DNA of 64,000 nt from Allolobophora icterica (taxonomy: Eukaryota > Annelida > Clitellata > Crassiclitellata > Lumbricidae): positions 2,663,331 to 2,727,330 of the forward strand of contig OY744616.1 of the NCBI GenBank assembly GCA_963556255.1. The letters run 5' to 3'. This document shows positions 54,400-64,000 of this stretch, in pieces (position 1 is the stretch's first letter; the number at the start of each line of letters is the position of its first letter). The notes below the pieces were generated by a model. It was not told where the DNA came from, made no database searches, and saw nothing but the letters and a program-made list of their open reading frames with translations. A program made the translations under genes and the position numbers.

Positions 54400-55550
54400 A
54401 ACAAACACATTGACAAGCCTCGATTATAAATCTACATAATTTAAAATTGCAATTTTATTTAAGTATCTTTGCCTCCGACTACTTTTCTGCTCTAAATCTA
54501 CCAATACGATAAAACTCATGAAAGAATGGCCCACTTGATTTATAGCAATCCCTACCCTAACCAGACCGCACAACCGATAAAATGCCTGCATACATTTTAG
54601 GAACACACAGTTTGCTTCTGACTATGAATTCCATCTACTTCAGCATAAAAATATCTTAAGACAGAAAACAAAACAAGCAATGCTTGTATATCTCAAATAC
54701 ACTTTTAATCACTAATCACTTGGATTTATCATAAGTTAACTTTGATGAATTTTACGTTTGTTGTACGTTCTTACCCCAAACATCTTTCCGGCCGCATAAT
54801 TCCAATGCAACCAATGCAGCTTATCGTTAAGTGTTAAACAAAATTATAATACACCTCTTAAGACCCTGTACACAAAGCTTTTAACCTTTCAAAGTTCTAA
54901 GCATAATTTTCATTGAGGCACAGCAAAAAAAGAAAAATACAGTAAATAAAAACTTACATAAATAACTGAGAGTTCAGTATCAAGAACACTATCCATCCAT
55001 GGATTGACTTCAAACGTAAGCAGAATTCGTCCAATTCGTCAAATAATATATATTACTGACTTAAAAACAGTCAGGTACCATTAACTGTATGATCAGTATC
55101 TGCGACATGATGCCCTTACTACACTAATAAGGCAATATGACAATGGTGAACAACAAAGTTCCCTTCAGTTACCACATCAACCTAGAAATACTCTCACTCA
55201 CAAACATATTAAACACTGCTAAGACAAAATAATATCAATATTGTCTGTTACTTTAACTGATCAATTACTAAATTGTATGAAAATTTGCAACTGTTAGTTT
55301 AAATTAAACTAAGCTAGCTAAATTGTTAAGAAATGCAAGGAAGAACCATATAATTTTATGTGAACTCCACAACCCTCTGCATTATCACTGTACCACATTG
55401 TTTTATCTGATGAAACACTCAACTTTTAGTATAAAACCACCTTATTTTCATTTGGTTACACAGCTCCACCTGCACATACACTGTAGCTCTTCTTAGAGAC
55501 TCAGAAAGAGGGGCTACATAAATGGCTGGTTATGTTACAGCTCAAAAACA
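54400..55550. other. Intron-like DNA
   Basis: A further minus-strand exon may end at the good donor TAT|GTAAGT near 54958 (reading FEVNPWMDSVLDTELSVIY), but no clear acceptor was seen upstream. Confidence 0.35.
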
Positions 55551-55554
55551 TTAC

Positions 55555-55658
55555 TGTTAACAGTGTTCCACTTGCTTCATGTTGTGTAAGACTTGATTTC
55601 TCCTGAGAAATTTCTCCTTTGTCATCATCTTTTGTCTGCTCTCTCTTGAATACAAACC
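55555..55658 (-). CDS. Probable N-terminal exon of the SENP-like gene
   Basis: Acceptor TTATTATGTTTGCAG, donor ACA|GTAATG. Two bases complete a split codon, then FVFKREQTKDDDKGEISQ and EKSSLTQHEASGTLLT (34 codons), ending in phase 0. Hydrophilic, charged, no domain. The gene's first exon and promoter were not located; CCAAT boxes on the minus strand near 56921-57066 are a possible promoter. Confidence 0.5.
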
Positions 55659-56049
55659 CTGCAAACATAATAAATCCTCTTTGCTATGGCAAGGATTCAA
55701 ATTAGCACAAGATAGCATAATGTCCAGCTAAACTTAGCTCATTCGCTCTATAAAGTCACCACTACCGGGCCCGTTAAATAAGTATTGCTAAAGCAGCCAC
55801 TGACTGCAGGAGGCCAATCCTCTCCCTTGCCACCTGGTCATCCCGCTAACAGTGGGATGATCAGGTGGTATATAGGGATGTAGTCAGTGTAATGATTGCA
55901 GCGAGTTTGCAGTTAAAAGGCTGTCAGATTTATGTTTGAAATAATCCTTTCTGAAGTGAACAATGACAGGCCATTGGTCAATGCCAGTGATGATGCTTAC
56001 AAAAGATATCTAGGTAAAAGTCACATCCATGTATATCAGCTTTTCCATA

Positions 56050-56245
56050 TGCACAGTACATTGGTCCTGCCTATGGAATCAACTCCCTCCATTGACACGT
56101 ACCTCTTATTAGCTAGTGGCCCAAGTGCCTCGTTCCGCTGTCTTAAAACCACTTTCTATTCAATGGGTCTTTCGCACTGGGAGCGCCTATGATCAGCGAC
56201 CACTGTGAGAGGCGCTTTATAAATGTTTGGATACAAATAAAATCG
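56050..56245 (+). repeat. L2/CR1-like LINE 3' end
   Basis: A decayed RT tail (CCTCGTTCCGCTGTCTTAAA) is followed by GGGAGCGCCTATGATCAGCG and GAGAGGCGCTTTATAAATG, the AGCGC hairpin, then TACAAATAAAATCG. Confidence 0.7.
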
Positions 56246-56738
56246 TTGACAATACAATGGAAAATAAACAAAGACACAGAAATATATGTATATACAACAT
56301 TGTAATTTTACATTTGTGCATAGCTTATGATTTTCTATACTTACCATATATTTATACCGGCTAGCAAAGCCCAGTTGCTAAAATTTTCATCAATTGATGG
56401 TAAACACAATTTTCCAACTTGTAAACTGAACTGCACCAAGATATTTGCAGTGACTAAACAGCAGTTTTCTTACAGAAAGTTTCCAGGCAGCATTTACAAG
56501 CAAACAATGTTCGGTTCAAATCAATTTTGTACTCATTTCTACACTACATGTTACCAGCCATTATCAAAATCAGAACTGCTAAAGATTGCATTATTTCAGT
56601 GGAATACTAATACTATGGACGTTTCTGAAATGTTTTCTGCTGGAGGTAATTAATTAAGTTTACCAATTAGCAAAAACACTAAAAAAAATGTTTTGATTCT
56701 AGACTGAGCATTCTGATGTAAATGTGACACTGAGAATA

Positions 56739-56739
<1 letters not shown>

Positions 56740-56776
<37 letters not shown>
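56740..56776. repeat. (GT)n microsatellite
   Basis: About 17 GT units. ORFs over it are artefacts. Confidence 0.95.
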
Positions 56777-56777
<1 letters not shown>

Positions 56778-57390
56778 TGTCAATGGCATTATTATCTTTT
56801 AAAGGTACAGTGTACGTTTTATATACACACATTCCTATTCATGTGTGTATGTGTGTGTAGTAATGTATGTGCATTCACGAATGTATGTGTATATATGTGT
56901 ATGGTTGTTGTACGTTCTGATTGGTTGAACGCCTCAGACAATCGACAAAGCTTCTTAATTGGCCACGACTATCGACCGAGATCTGACAAGTCTGTGCACC
57001 ACTCGCTAGGGGTGCATATCTAGGTCACGCGCTGATCTGGGTCGGGTTAGGAATTGTCGTATCGATTGGAGGTTGTTTCTGGAACAGGTCGAGCAACCGC
57101 AGAATCCGTTTTTGTTAAATCAGAAGCACTCAATCATCTAGTAATTATTAAGTTTGGTAAGATATTGAAAAGCGCCACATAAATTGCCAGTTGCATAGAT
57201 AAATGACCGTAAAGGATTACTCAATTCAAAGGCCGTATAATGGGATTCAAACCCGAGACCAAACAGTGTGCTATGGTTAGAACACTCGCCTTAGATACCT
57301 TTAAATTGGTTTCCATCGCTGCTATATAAGGGTGAGACTCGATTGATGAGTGATGTACTTAAACTGCCTTCTCTCTCTATATCTCTTAGA

Positions 57391-58588
57391 TCAGAGGTCT
57401 CCAAAGTACGGCCCGCGGGCCATATCCGGCCCGCGGATATGGCCCGCGGGCCGTACTTTGGAGACCTCTATTTGGAGGTCTCTATTCTGGCCCGCGGAAC
57501 TCTCCTTGAAAAAACCAAATAAATTGGGAAAATTGATCATTTTAACACCGCTGTACTCTGACATGCATATTGCCAAATTCCATGTCGCTGTTTGTAGAAA
57601 TAGGAACTGTGCATATTTTACTATTATCATTTAGGTGTAGAAAAGTTCTGGCTCGATTTTTTTAGCTTCGAACTGTGATTGAATCATTTTTAAATGAGAA
57701 GAACCGTCCACTTGTGTTGCTCAAAGACAGTGAATGGCTCTGGAAATTAGCCTTTTCAGCAGATTTAACCATGCACCTGAATGATTTCAATCTACGAATG
57801 CAGGGTGAAACTTCAATCATTTGTGATTTGTAATCCAAGGTGAAAGGTTTTCGTCAGAAGTTAACATTATTTGATACTCAGTTAGCAAGAAGCTGCATAA
57901 ATCTCACTTTTCACGCTGTGACAATATAGCCAGGAAGCTGCGACTCCGTTTTCAAGCTTGTTTGCTCAAGATGTCATTTCCGTTTTGAAACAACAGTTCC
58001 AGAAACGTTTCTCTGATCTCGATGCAGGCTCTTCGAAAATAAGAACCTTCGAAAATCCTCTTGACATTGTCATTGAAGACTTACCTCCTGACTTACAAAT
58101 GGAAGTTATCGATTTGCAATCCAATGACATCCTGAGGGACAAATTTAAAGAAGAAAATTTGAATTCTACAAATGCCTTCCATCTGACAAAGAACCTTTGC
58201 TCGTGAATTCATTTCAGTTTTTGGCATTACGTTTAATTTGTGTGAGAAGACTTTCCCAGATGAAGTACACGAAATCCTGCTACAAATCGCAATTGTCTGA
58301 TGAACATTTGAATGCCTTACTTATGATTTGAACCACTCACTTTGAACCGCAGTTGGATAGAATTATTTCAGAAATGCATCAATTTCATGCTTCTCACACT
58401 AATCAGGACTAACGAAAAAACATCTTAATTGTTATTGATATCTGCATTGAAATTCTGCACTGCATCAGACCTCGGGAATAAATAGTCTGTTAACAGTTAT
58501 TCATTCGCGTTTTTTTTCGGAGTTTTGGCCCGTGGAGCTTTAGAAAGTCAGCAATGTGGCCCCCGCTGGAAAACTGTGGAGACCCCTG
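57391..58588 (+). mobile_element. Decayed hAT transposon with palindromic left end
   Basis: The right end, complemented, begins CAGGGGTCTCCACAG and the left end CAGAGGTCTCCAAAG, a hAT-type TIR. Possible 8-bp flanks are TCTTAGAT and TCTTAATA (5-6 matches, degraded). Just inside the left end, 57392-57469 is a near-perfect palindrome of 36-37-bp arms. It ends against the 3' tail of the LINE at 58589. Confidence 0.75.
57940..58412 (+). pseudogene. hAT transposase remnant (GTF2IRD2/SCAND3-like)
   Basis: VLKQQFQKRFSDLDAG, FENPLDIVIEDLPPDLQMEV and DLQSNDILRDKFKEENL match the C-terminal half of hAT transposases that gave rise to vertebrate GTF2IRD2 and SCAND3/ZBED-type proteins. After a frameshift near 58200, ISVFGITFNLCEKTF and, in another frame, SDEHLNALL and FEPQLDRIISEMHQFHASH follow. 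The catalytic N-terminal half is absent. Confidence 0.78.
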
Positions 58589-58676
58589 TCTTAATATAAT
58601 ATAATATAACAAGGGTTTTAAGTGGTTCAGAAGACGTGCAGTCTGTGTTAGAACCACTGCAATTAACCTCGAACGC

Positions 58677-61600
58677 TTAATAGCTCCATTTTCCTAGCTT
58701 CTTCTTAAAAGCTGTTATTGTGTCCACCGAGACAGTACTATCATCTAAACCATTCCACAGGTCTACAACTCTTGCACTGAAGAATTTCTGCCCTAATGTT
58801 CCCTTTGGCTTCTTAAATAATTTATATCTGTGCCCCCGAGTTGCCTTGTTTGGTGCTAATTCAAAGAACCTCTCCCACTGCAGTGCTTCCTTTCCAGTGA
58901 TAATCTTATAAGCTTCAATCAGATCTCCTCTGCTACTCCTTCTCTCCAATGTTGTTAGTCCACACCTTTTCAACCTTTCTTCATAGCTCAGATCCTTGTA
59001 GCCCCAAATCATTTTCGTAGCTCTTCTTTGCACTTTCTCCAGTTTTTCCATGTCCTGTTTCAGGTATGGATTCCATACCTGGATGCAGTATTCCAACTGT
59101 GGCCTAACCAGTGATTTGTACAGCCTTATTGTTGTATCTTTGTCTCTGGTGACTATTGTCCTTTTTATCATACCTAAAGTTGAATTAGCCTTTTTTGATG
59201 CTTCAGCACATTGCCTTGAAGGTTTTGCACTCTTGTGCATAATCACTCCCAAGTCCCTTTCTTCATCACTCACTTTCAATACCGTGCCACCCATTTCATA
59301 TGAAAACTCGTTGTTTCTCTTCCCCATATGCATCACTGAGCACTTTTCCAAATTGAAGAGCATTTGCCAGTCTTGTGACCATCTGAACATTCTTCTTAAA
59401 GATCTTCCCGCAGTATCTCTGCTTCTTCTTCATCATCCACTGCTCTACATAGTTTTGTGTCATCCGCAAACTTAGAAATTTTAAATAAAATCCCATCGTC
59501 TATGTCATTAATAAAAAGTACGAACAGCAGTGGCCCAAGCACTGATCCTTGTGGCACTCCACTTAGCACTGTCGTCCAGCCAGAATGTTTATCACCTATG
59601 CCCACCTTTTGTCTTCTACCTGATAACCATCTTTGAATCCATCTTAGTACCTGCCCTCTAATCCCACCTGCTTGTAACTTTTTGGCCAGCCTTACATGAG
59701 GTACTTTGTCAAATGCTTTGGCAAAATCTAAGTAAATTACATCTACAGGTTTTCCCTCGTCAATCCTCTCATAGACCTCGTCAAAGAACTCCAACAGATT
59801 TGTCAAACACGAACGGCCTTTTGGTAAATCCATGTTGACTGCCCTTTATAATATCATGCTCATTCAAATGTTTCACTATGTTATCCTTGATAATTCTTTC
59901 CATGACCTTGCACACCACACTGGTTAAACTGACTGGTCTGTAGTTACCTGGTTCACTTCTATTTCCCTTTTTAAACAGTGGCACTATGAGTGCATCCTTC
60001 CATTCCCGTGGTACCTCTCCAGTCTGCATTGATTTATTGAAGATCTGGGCTAATGCCTCTCCAATTTCCTCCCTCACTTCATGTAAAAATTTTGGATGGA
60101 GTTCATCTATGCCCGGACTCTTGTCGGTTTTTAGTCTTTTCAGTTGCTCCACCACATTTTCCTTAGTAAACAGTACCTGTGTTAATCCCTTCTCGCCACA
60201 ATCTACAAATATTTGGTTGGGCTCAGGTACATTTCCTAATTCTTCTAAAGTAAACACTGAGCTGAAATATTTATTGAGTACTTCAGCAGCTTCCACATCA
60301 TCCACTATAACTTCTCCCATTCCTTCTTCTTTTTTCAATGGCCCAATCCTGTTTTTCCTCTTCTGCTTACTTCTGACATAGTTGTAGAAACTCTTGCTAT
60401 CCTCTTTTACATTCCTCGATAACTTCTGTTCAAAGTTTTGTATTGCTTTCTTGTTTGCATCATTGCAGCTATTTCTTTTATTCACATACTTGTTTCTTAA
60501 CTTCTCAAGTCTGGCAACACTCTCTTGATCCAAATCCAGTCCCTTCTTTGTTTCCTTCTTCAACGTCTGTAAATTCTTCCATGCTTTGTGCTTTGCCCTT
60601 CTCTTTCTTTGAACCTCACGTGTTACCCAAGGCCTCTTCTTATTGGTTCTTTTGTGCTTCGGTATGTTTTCTTCGATAATCTCCCTCGTACGTTCTCTGA
60701 ACTTCTCCCAAGCATCATTCACTCCCATGCCCTTTATTTCACTTACCAAATCCCTTTCATTCAGCATCTTCCTAACTAATTCATAGTCTGCCTTAAAGAA
60801 GTTGGGTCTTGTCACATAGGCTTTTACTTCTTGGGTCTGCTCTAGTACTAATTCCCATCTCACAACCTGATGATCACTAGTACTAAAATGCTCCCCCACA
60901 CTCACATTCTCAACCATATTTTCATCCGATGTTAGCACTAAGTCCAAAATGTTGTCTCCCCTCGTTGGCTCCATGACATGCTGCTGCATAAAGCTGGCAT
61001 TAACAAAATCCATGAAAATCTTATCTTTTTCTCTCTCCCCTTCCATTTTTTCCCAATCAATATGGTAGTTGAAGTCCCCCATAATCAAGGACGTTTCCTT
61101 ATTGGCCATTTCTAGTAGTTTGCATAATCCTTGGTAATCTTCTTCATTGGCATCTGGTACCCTATAGCAAACTCCCACAAGCATCTTAGATTTCTTAAAT
61201 TGAATTTCACACCAGACACTTTCTTTGAAGGTCTCGTTCTTCATATCACCTCTCTCTACTGCATTAATGCTGCTCTTAACATACAGCAAAACCCCTCCAG
61301 CCCCATGCCCAACTGGTTTCTGGTTAACATGATCCATTCTAAATAATTGGTATCCATCTAAAGCTAATTCACTGTCCATGATCTCCGGTTTTGTCCATGA
61401 CTCTGCTATTCCAATTATGTCTGGTGATTCCTTATCTGCATACAATTCCAATTCTGCTCTCTTTGTAATACTTACTATACTCCTCACATTTGCAAACATA
61501 CATTTTAAAATTCTACTACTTCCCATTTCCTTGCATCTCCTATCTTCACTACTGCTGGCTTCTGTTTTTTGTAACTTTTTATCTTTATTTGTTTGACAGT

Positions 61601-61739
61601 TAGCGAGTCCATTTACTGCACTAACTGTCTTCCCACCAAGTTTAAAGTCTTCATCATCCCAAAGACTTGCCTCGCAACCATGTCTGCACCTCGAGCATTC
61701 AGATGCAGACCATCTCTCCCCAAGTACCCACCTTTCCAT
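58677..61739 (-). pseudogene. LINE ORF2: endonuclease and reverse transcriptase
   Basis: The protein likely starts at MGSSRILKCMFANVRSI (61526). Endonuclease: ANVRSI, IIGIAESWT, VCYRVP, LIMGDFNYHIDW and STSDHQVVRWEL keep the Asn, Glu, Asp, Asn, Asp and His of APE-type nucleases. RT: PGNYRPVSLTSVVCKVMERI, IYLDFAKAFDKVPH, GVPQGSVLGPLLFVLFINDI and KFADDTKL, with all catalytic Asp. The thumb and C-terminus run to SARVVDLWNGLDDSTVSV. Two frameshifts: an extra base in a run of four T at 59819-59822, and one near 59398. No nonsense codon was seen elsewhere. Confidence 0.92.
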
Positions 61740-62525
61740 GGGTTGAAGTCAACCTCCCAATATCTAACCTCCTCCTGCTTGCACATCTCCTTCAGCCTTG
61801 TGTTGATTTCTACTCTCTTCTCTTCTAGGGCATCACTGATATCCTGCCTAGGCAAAATACCCATGACAACAACTTCCCCTTGTCGGTCCTCCTTCAACCC
61901 TTTCATCATTGCTTCATAGCTGCTCAAAATTTCTTTTTCTTCCATTCGCAGGTTATTTGTGCCAACTTGCACTATAACTGTATCCTCCAGCTCTGCCTTC
62001 TGCTTGATTTCTGGGAGCATTTGCTCTATTCGAGCCCCTGGCTTGCAGATGGATCTGAACCCTGCACTCTGCATCTGCAAATTCTTTCCAGCATGCCTTA
62101 CTAGGGAATCTCCCACCAAAACCACCTTCTATTGCCTTTGCCTGGATGCGCTCTTGTCTGATTTTTGCTGCTTCAGCTGCTCAGATGGCCTGTCCTTTGG
62201 TTTCTCTGCCGGCCTAACCGTTGGGTCCTGCACCATATCGAAACTCTCTTTTTCATCGCTACCTTTCCCCATTGAATCCTCTTCAGGTTTCCTAGTCTGC
62301 TCCAAAGCGGTGAGGCGCTGCAGCAGTCTCCAAGCATTTCCTATCTGCCTCCGACCTTTTCTTCTCTTCCTCTAGACTTTCCTTCACTTCCTCCAAACTT
62401 ATCTCTAAGCAAAACACTCGTGTGCACTGCATGCACGTGGCGCCGGTCTCATCCCCGAAACTATCTTTCGCTCCGTACATGCCACAACCTGCGCACACAA
62501 TGAAGTCGCTTTTCTTCAGAGACAT
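61613..62525 (-). pseudogene. LINE ORF1: PHD-like finger and SGNH esterase
   Basis: FIVCAGCGMYGAKDSFG then CMQCTRVFC forms a small Cys finger, followed by a Glu/Lys coiled coil (SLEEVKESLEEEKKRSEAD). The esterase has VLVGDSLVRHAGK (Ser block), VQVGTNNLRM (Gly-Asn block) and LGRDGLHLNARGADMV (Asp-His block), so the triad is present. Such esterases occur in ORF1 of several CR1 lineages and are thought to act on lipids or membranes. Lesions: a frameshift near 62330 and an in-frame TAG at 62126-62128 just before the esterase. ORF1 overlaps the upstream end of the ORF2 frame. Confidence 0.88.
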
Positions 62526-62530
62526 TTTCT

Positions 62531-62960
62531 TTTTGTATCTTCAGGTCGAAATACTCGCTTACTCACGCTGTTATGCTAAAGCAATTAAATATATGCTTCT
62601 ACTCGACTGCCCTCTGTTATCGTTCCCTTGTTCTAACGCCACACGCTAACGCCTTTCTATTCTAAATCTCCTTCAATCTACTTCAATCTACTTCAATCTA
62701 GCTTCAAGTCACTAACGCTCCTTGCACAAGAATATTATGCACGATCTACCAAAACAATTTCTGTCACAAACTCAAAAGTTTAGGCAAATTAGACAAAAAT
62801 TTCCACTTATCTGCAAAATGCGACCTCTCTCTCTCGAAACCGGAAGATGAACATCATCACACATTACTTGCTATGGAGCCAATCAGCATGTGCTAGGAAG
62901 CGCCTAACATTTTTCCTTACTTTGAGAAGGTCTTGAATGGATGAATATATAAACTGTTGG
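62531..62960. other. No gene seen
   Basis: CTTCAATCTA occurs three times in tandem at 62666-62695. Otherwise unremarkable. Confidence 0.5.
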
Positions 62961-62962
62961 AC

Positions 62963-63355
62963 ACAGTACCCGATTGGTTAGAGCGCTCGCCTTGTAACGT
63001 GGAGAGTATGGGTTCGATCCTCATCTCCTGAGATGGTTACTGTGTAGGGACATTGGGCAAATCCTTCACTCACAATTATTTAGCGATTGATGGTTGGTCA
63101 TTAGATAATGGCGCTTAATAAATGCGTAATAATAATACAGAGTAACTGCTATTCATAGATATTTGACTGCAGCAACAGGTAACTGGGTCAACTCGTGGAC
63201 GTTGACAGTCATTGGTTGACTTACAATCGCGCGTGCATTGATTGGTTGATACAACAGCCAATCAAAGGTTGCCATGGTGCCCAGACATTTCAGCATAATA
63301 TTTTTTGACGCAGTCATGTTCTTGCATCAGTTCTCTACTTTCGCTTCGCCACGAT
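62963..63355 (+). repeat. SINE-1 copy B and body of composite repeat
   Basis: GATTGGTTAGAGCGCTCGCC is an A box and GGTTCGATCC at 63011-63020 a perfect B box. GACATTGGGCAAATCCTTCA, GCGATTGATGGTTGGTCATT and GGCGCTTAATAAATGCG follow, then GGTCAACTCGTGGACGTTGA and the body shared with 4241-4435. Confidence 0.8.
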
Positions 63356-63500
63356 TGGTTAGTTTTTCTTTAAAGACACTGTTTCATAACTAAGGTGATT
63401 TGCGTCGCTCTCCTCCTTCATCCAAGCTTGGGACTGGCACCACCCGAAAACGGTAGTGACATTGTTAACAATTTTCTATAAGCAGAATATCTGTAGGACA
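63355..63500 (+). repeat. Dispersed repeat R2 copy
   Basis: TGCGTCGCTCTCCTCCTTCA, GCTTGGGACTGGCACCACC and TTTTCTATAAGCAGAATATC, in the same position relative to SINE-1 as at 4436-4585. Confidence 0.65.
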
Positions 63501-63561
63501 AAAACCTGCTTTCTGTGTGTTGACAGCGAATGGTATGGAAATTTCTTACGATATAAATTAC

Positions 63562-63562
<1 letters not shown>

Positions 63563-63616
<54 letters not shown>
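63563..63616. repeat. (GT)n microsatellite
   Basis: About 26 GT units between R2 and R1 of composite copy B. Confidence 0.97.
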
Positions 63617-63619
<3 letters not shown>

Positions 63620-63635
63620 ATATATATTGGGTCAC

Positions 63636-63785
63636 TTTGAAGCGTTATAGAGGTGTCCAAAAGGCAGCCTGGTGCATTCAAGTGTTTAACGACATCTATC
63701 GGATGCCAAGGCCGTCTTTCACGTGTCGTGGAAATGAAGGGTGTTGAAAAGCTGTCGATTGGATCCAACAATTAACTGGCTGCGG
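63636..63785 (+). repeat. Dispersed repeat R1 copy
   Basis: GTTATAGAGGTGTCCAAAAG, GCATTCAAGTGTTTAACGAC, GAAAAGCTGTCGATTGGATC. It closes composite copy B. Confidence 0.65.
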
Positions 63786-63824
63786 TATGTCAGTCTGATT
63801 TAGCAGTTAACGAAAATATCTGTC

Positions 63825-64000
63825 TAATTCATGTCATCCTCCTTTCAACTCAGGCTTGGGACTGGCACCACCGGAAAACGTCAACGACGTAGATAACGAC
63901 CGCAGCGTGTACGATGATTTAAAACGTGAGTAACGGTTGGTTGGTTGGTTAGGTGGTGTTTAACGACACTGTCATAGCAAAGATTATTAGCGTCGCCCTC
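63825..64000 (+). repeat. Further R2 copies reaching the window edge
   Basis: TCATCCTCCTTTCAACTCAG with GCTTGGGACTGGCACCACC, and again GGTGTTTAACGACACTGTC with AGCGTCGCCCTC at the end. At least two partial R2 units in a row. Confidence 0.55.

Larger units (their letters stand above)
58589..62530 (-). mobile_element. CR1-like LINE, nearly complete
   Basis: Minus order: ORF1 with zinc finger, coiled coil and SGNH esterase (62525-61613), ORF2 with APE endonuclease and RT (about 61526-58677), a short 3' UTR and a TTATATTATATTATATT tail (58589-58605). The 5' end near 62530 is close to the ORF1 start, so little is missing. A few point lesions disable it. It is one of the younger insertions here, judging from frame integrity. 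Confidence 0.92.

Noticed and set aside
59986..62375. Plus-strand ORFs of 60-140 codons
   Set aside because: They are antisense to the LINE ORF1 and ORF2.
63000..63021. tRNA gene on the plus strand
   Set aside because: The B box is perfect, but the sequence continues into the SINE-1 core found at 4150 and 21250.

Overview
This is repeat-dense nuclear DNA from an animal. The signs are GT-AG introns, a SUMO-protease-like gene split into short exons, a first exon resembling dystroglycan, CR1/L2-like and R2-like LINEs, Ty3/gypsy, piggyBac, hAT and Helitron elements, tRNA-derived SINEs, and many long microsatellites. Recurrent TAGGCCTA-type motifs and this transposon mix suggest a marine invertebrate, but the phylum cannot be fixed from the sequence. 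No bacterial gene organisation is present.

Host genes. (1) On the minus strand at 3042-3275 is a signal-peptide exon that runs into the start of a dystroglycan-like cadherin fold and ends at a clean GTAAGG donor; its later exons lie to the left, outside the window. (2) On the minus strand between 41095 and 34983, five exons in compatible phase encode a Ulp1/SENP catalytic domain with His, Asp, Gln and Cys all present. Exons with good splice sites at 51965-52114, 54324-54395 and 55555-55658 are probably its N-terminal part. Its introns are full of mobile elements. (3) Two plus-strand coding-like pieces at 17535-17635 and 18770-19006 are not recognised.

Layout. 1-10 kb: old dispersed repeats (R1, R2), SINEs, a LINE 3' end, a 757-bp element with long modular inverted repeats (5454-6210) and a 1.3-kb inverted-repeat element (7471-8764). 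10.3-13.2 kb: a decayed hAT transposon with an exact 8-bp target duplication. 13.6-21 kb: LINE 3' fragments, a hAT-type MITE and SINE pieces. 21.9-23.4 kb: piggyBac remnant PB3, itself interrupted by a MITE. 23.8-33.8 kb: a minus-strand Ty3/gypsy element broken by two piggyBac transposons, PB1 between RNase H and integrase and PB2 inside gag. 34-41 kb: SENP catalytic exons with a gag-like ORF in one intron. 41.4-46.1 kb: R2-like LINE, Helitron, SINE and L2-like LINE. 46.2-49.5 kb: three copies of a ~1.2-kb tandem unit. 50-57 kb: AT-rich intron-like DNA with candidate exons. 57.4-62.5 kb: a broken hAT next to a nearly complete CR1-like LINE that carries an SGNH esterase ORF1. 63-64 kb: a second copy of the SINE+R2+R1 composite seen at 4-5 kb.

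The strongest material for follow-up is the pair of miniature elements at 5454-6210 and 22192-22429, which share terminal bases and 8-bp duplications but carry unrelated modular subterminal repeats. Next come the LINE 3' hairpin that a SINE also carries, the nested insertions whose removal restores the host reading frame, and the in-frame stop at the last SENP splice junction.
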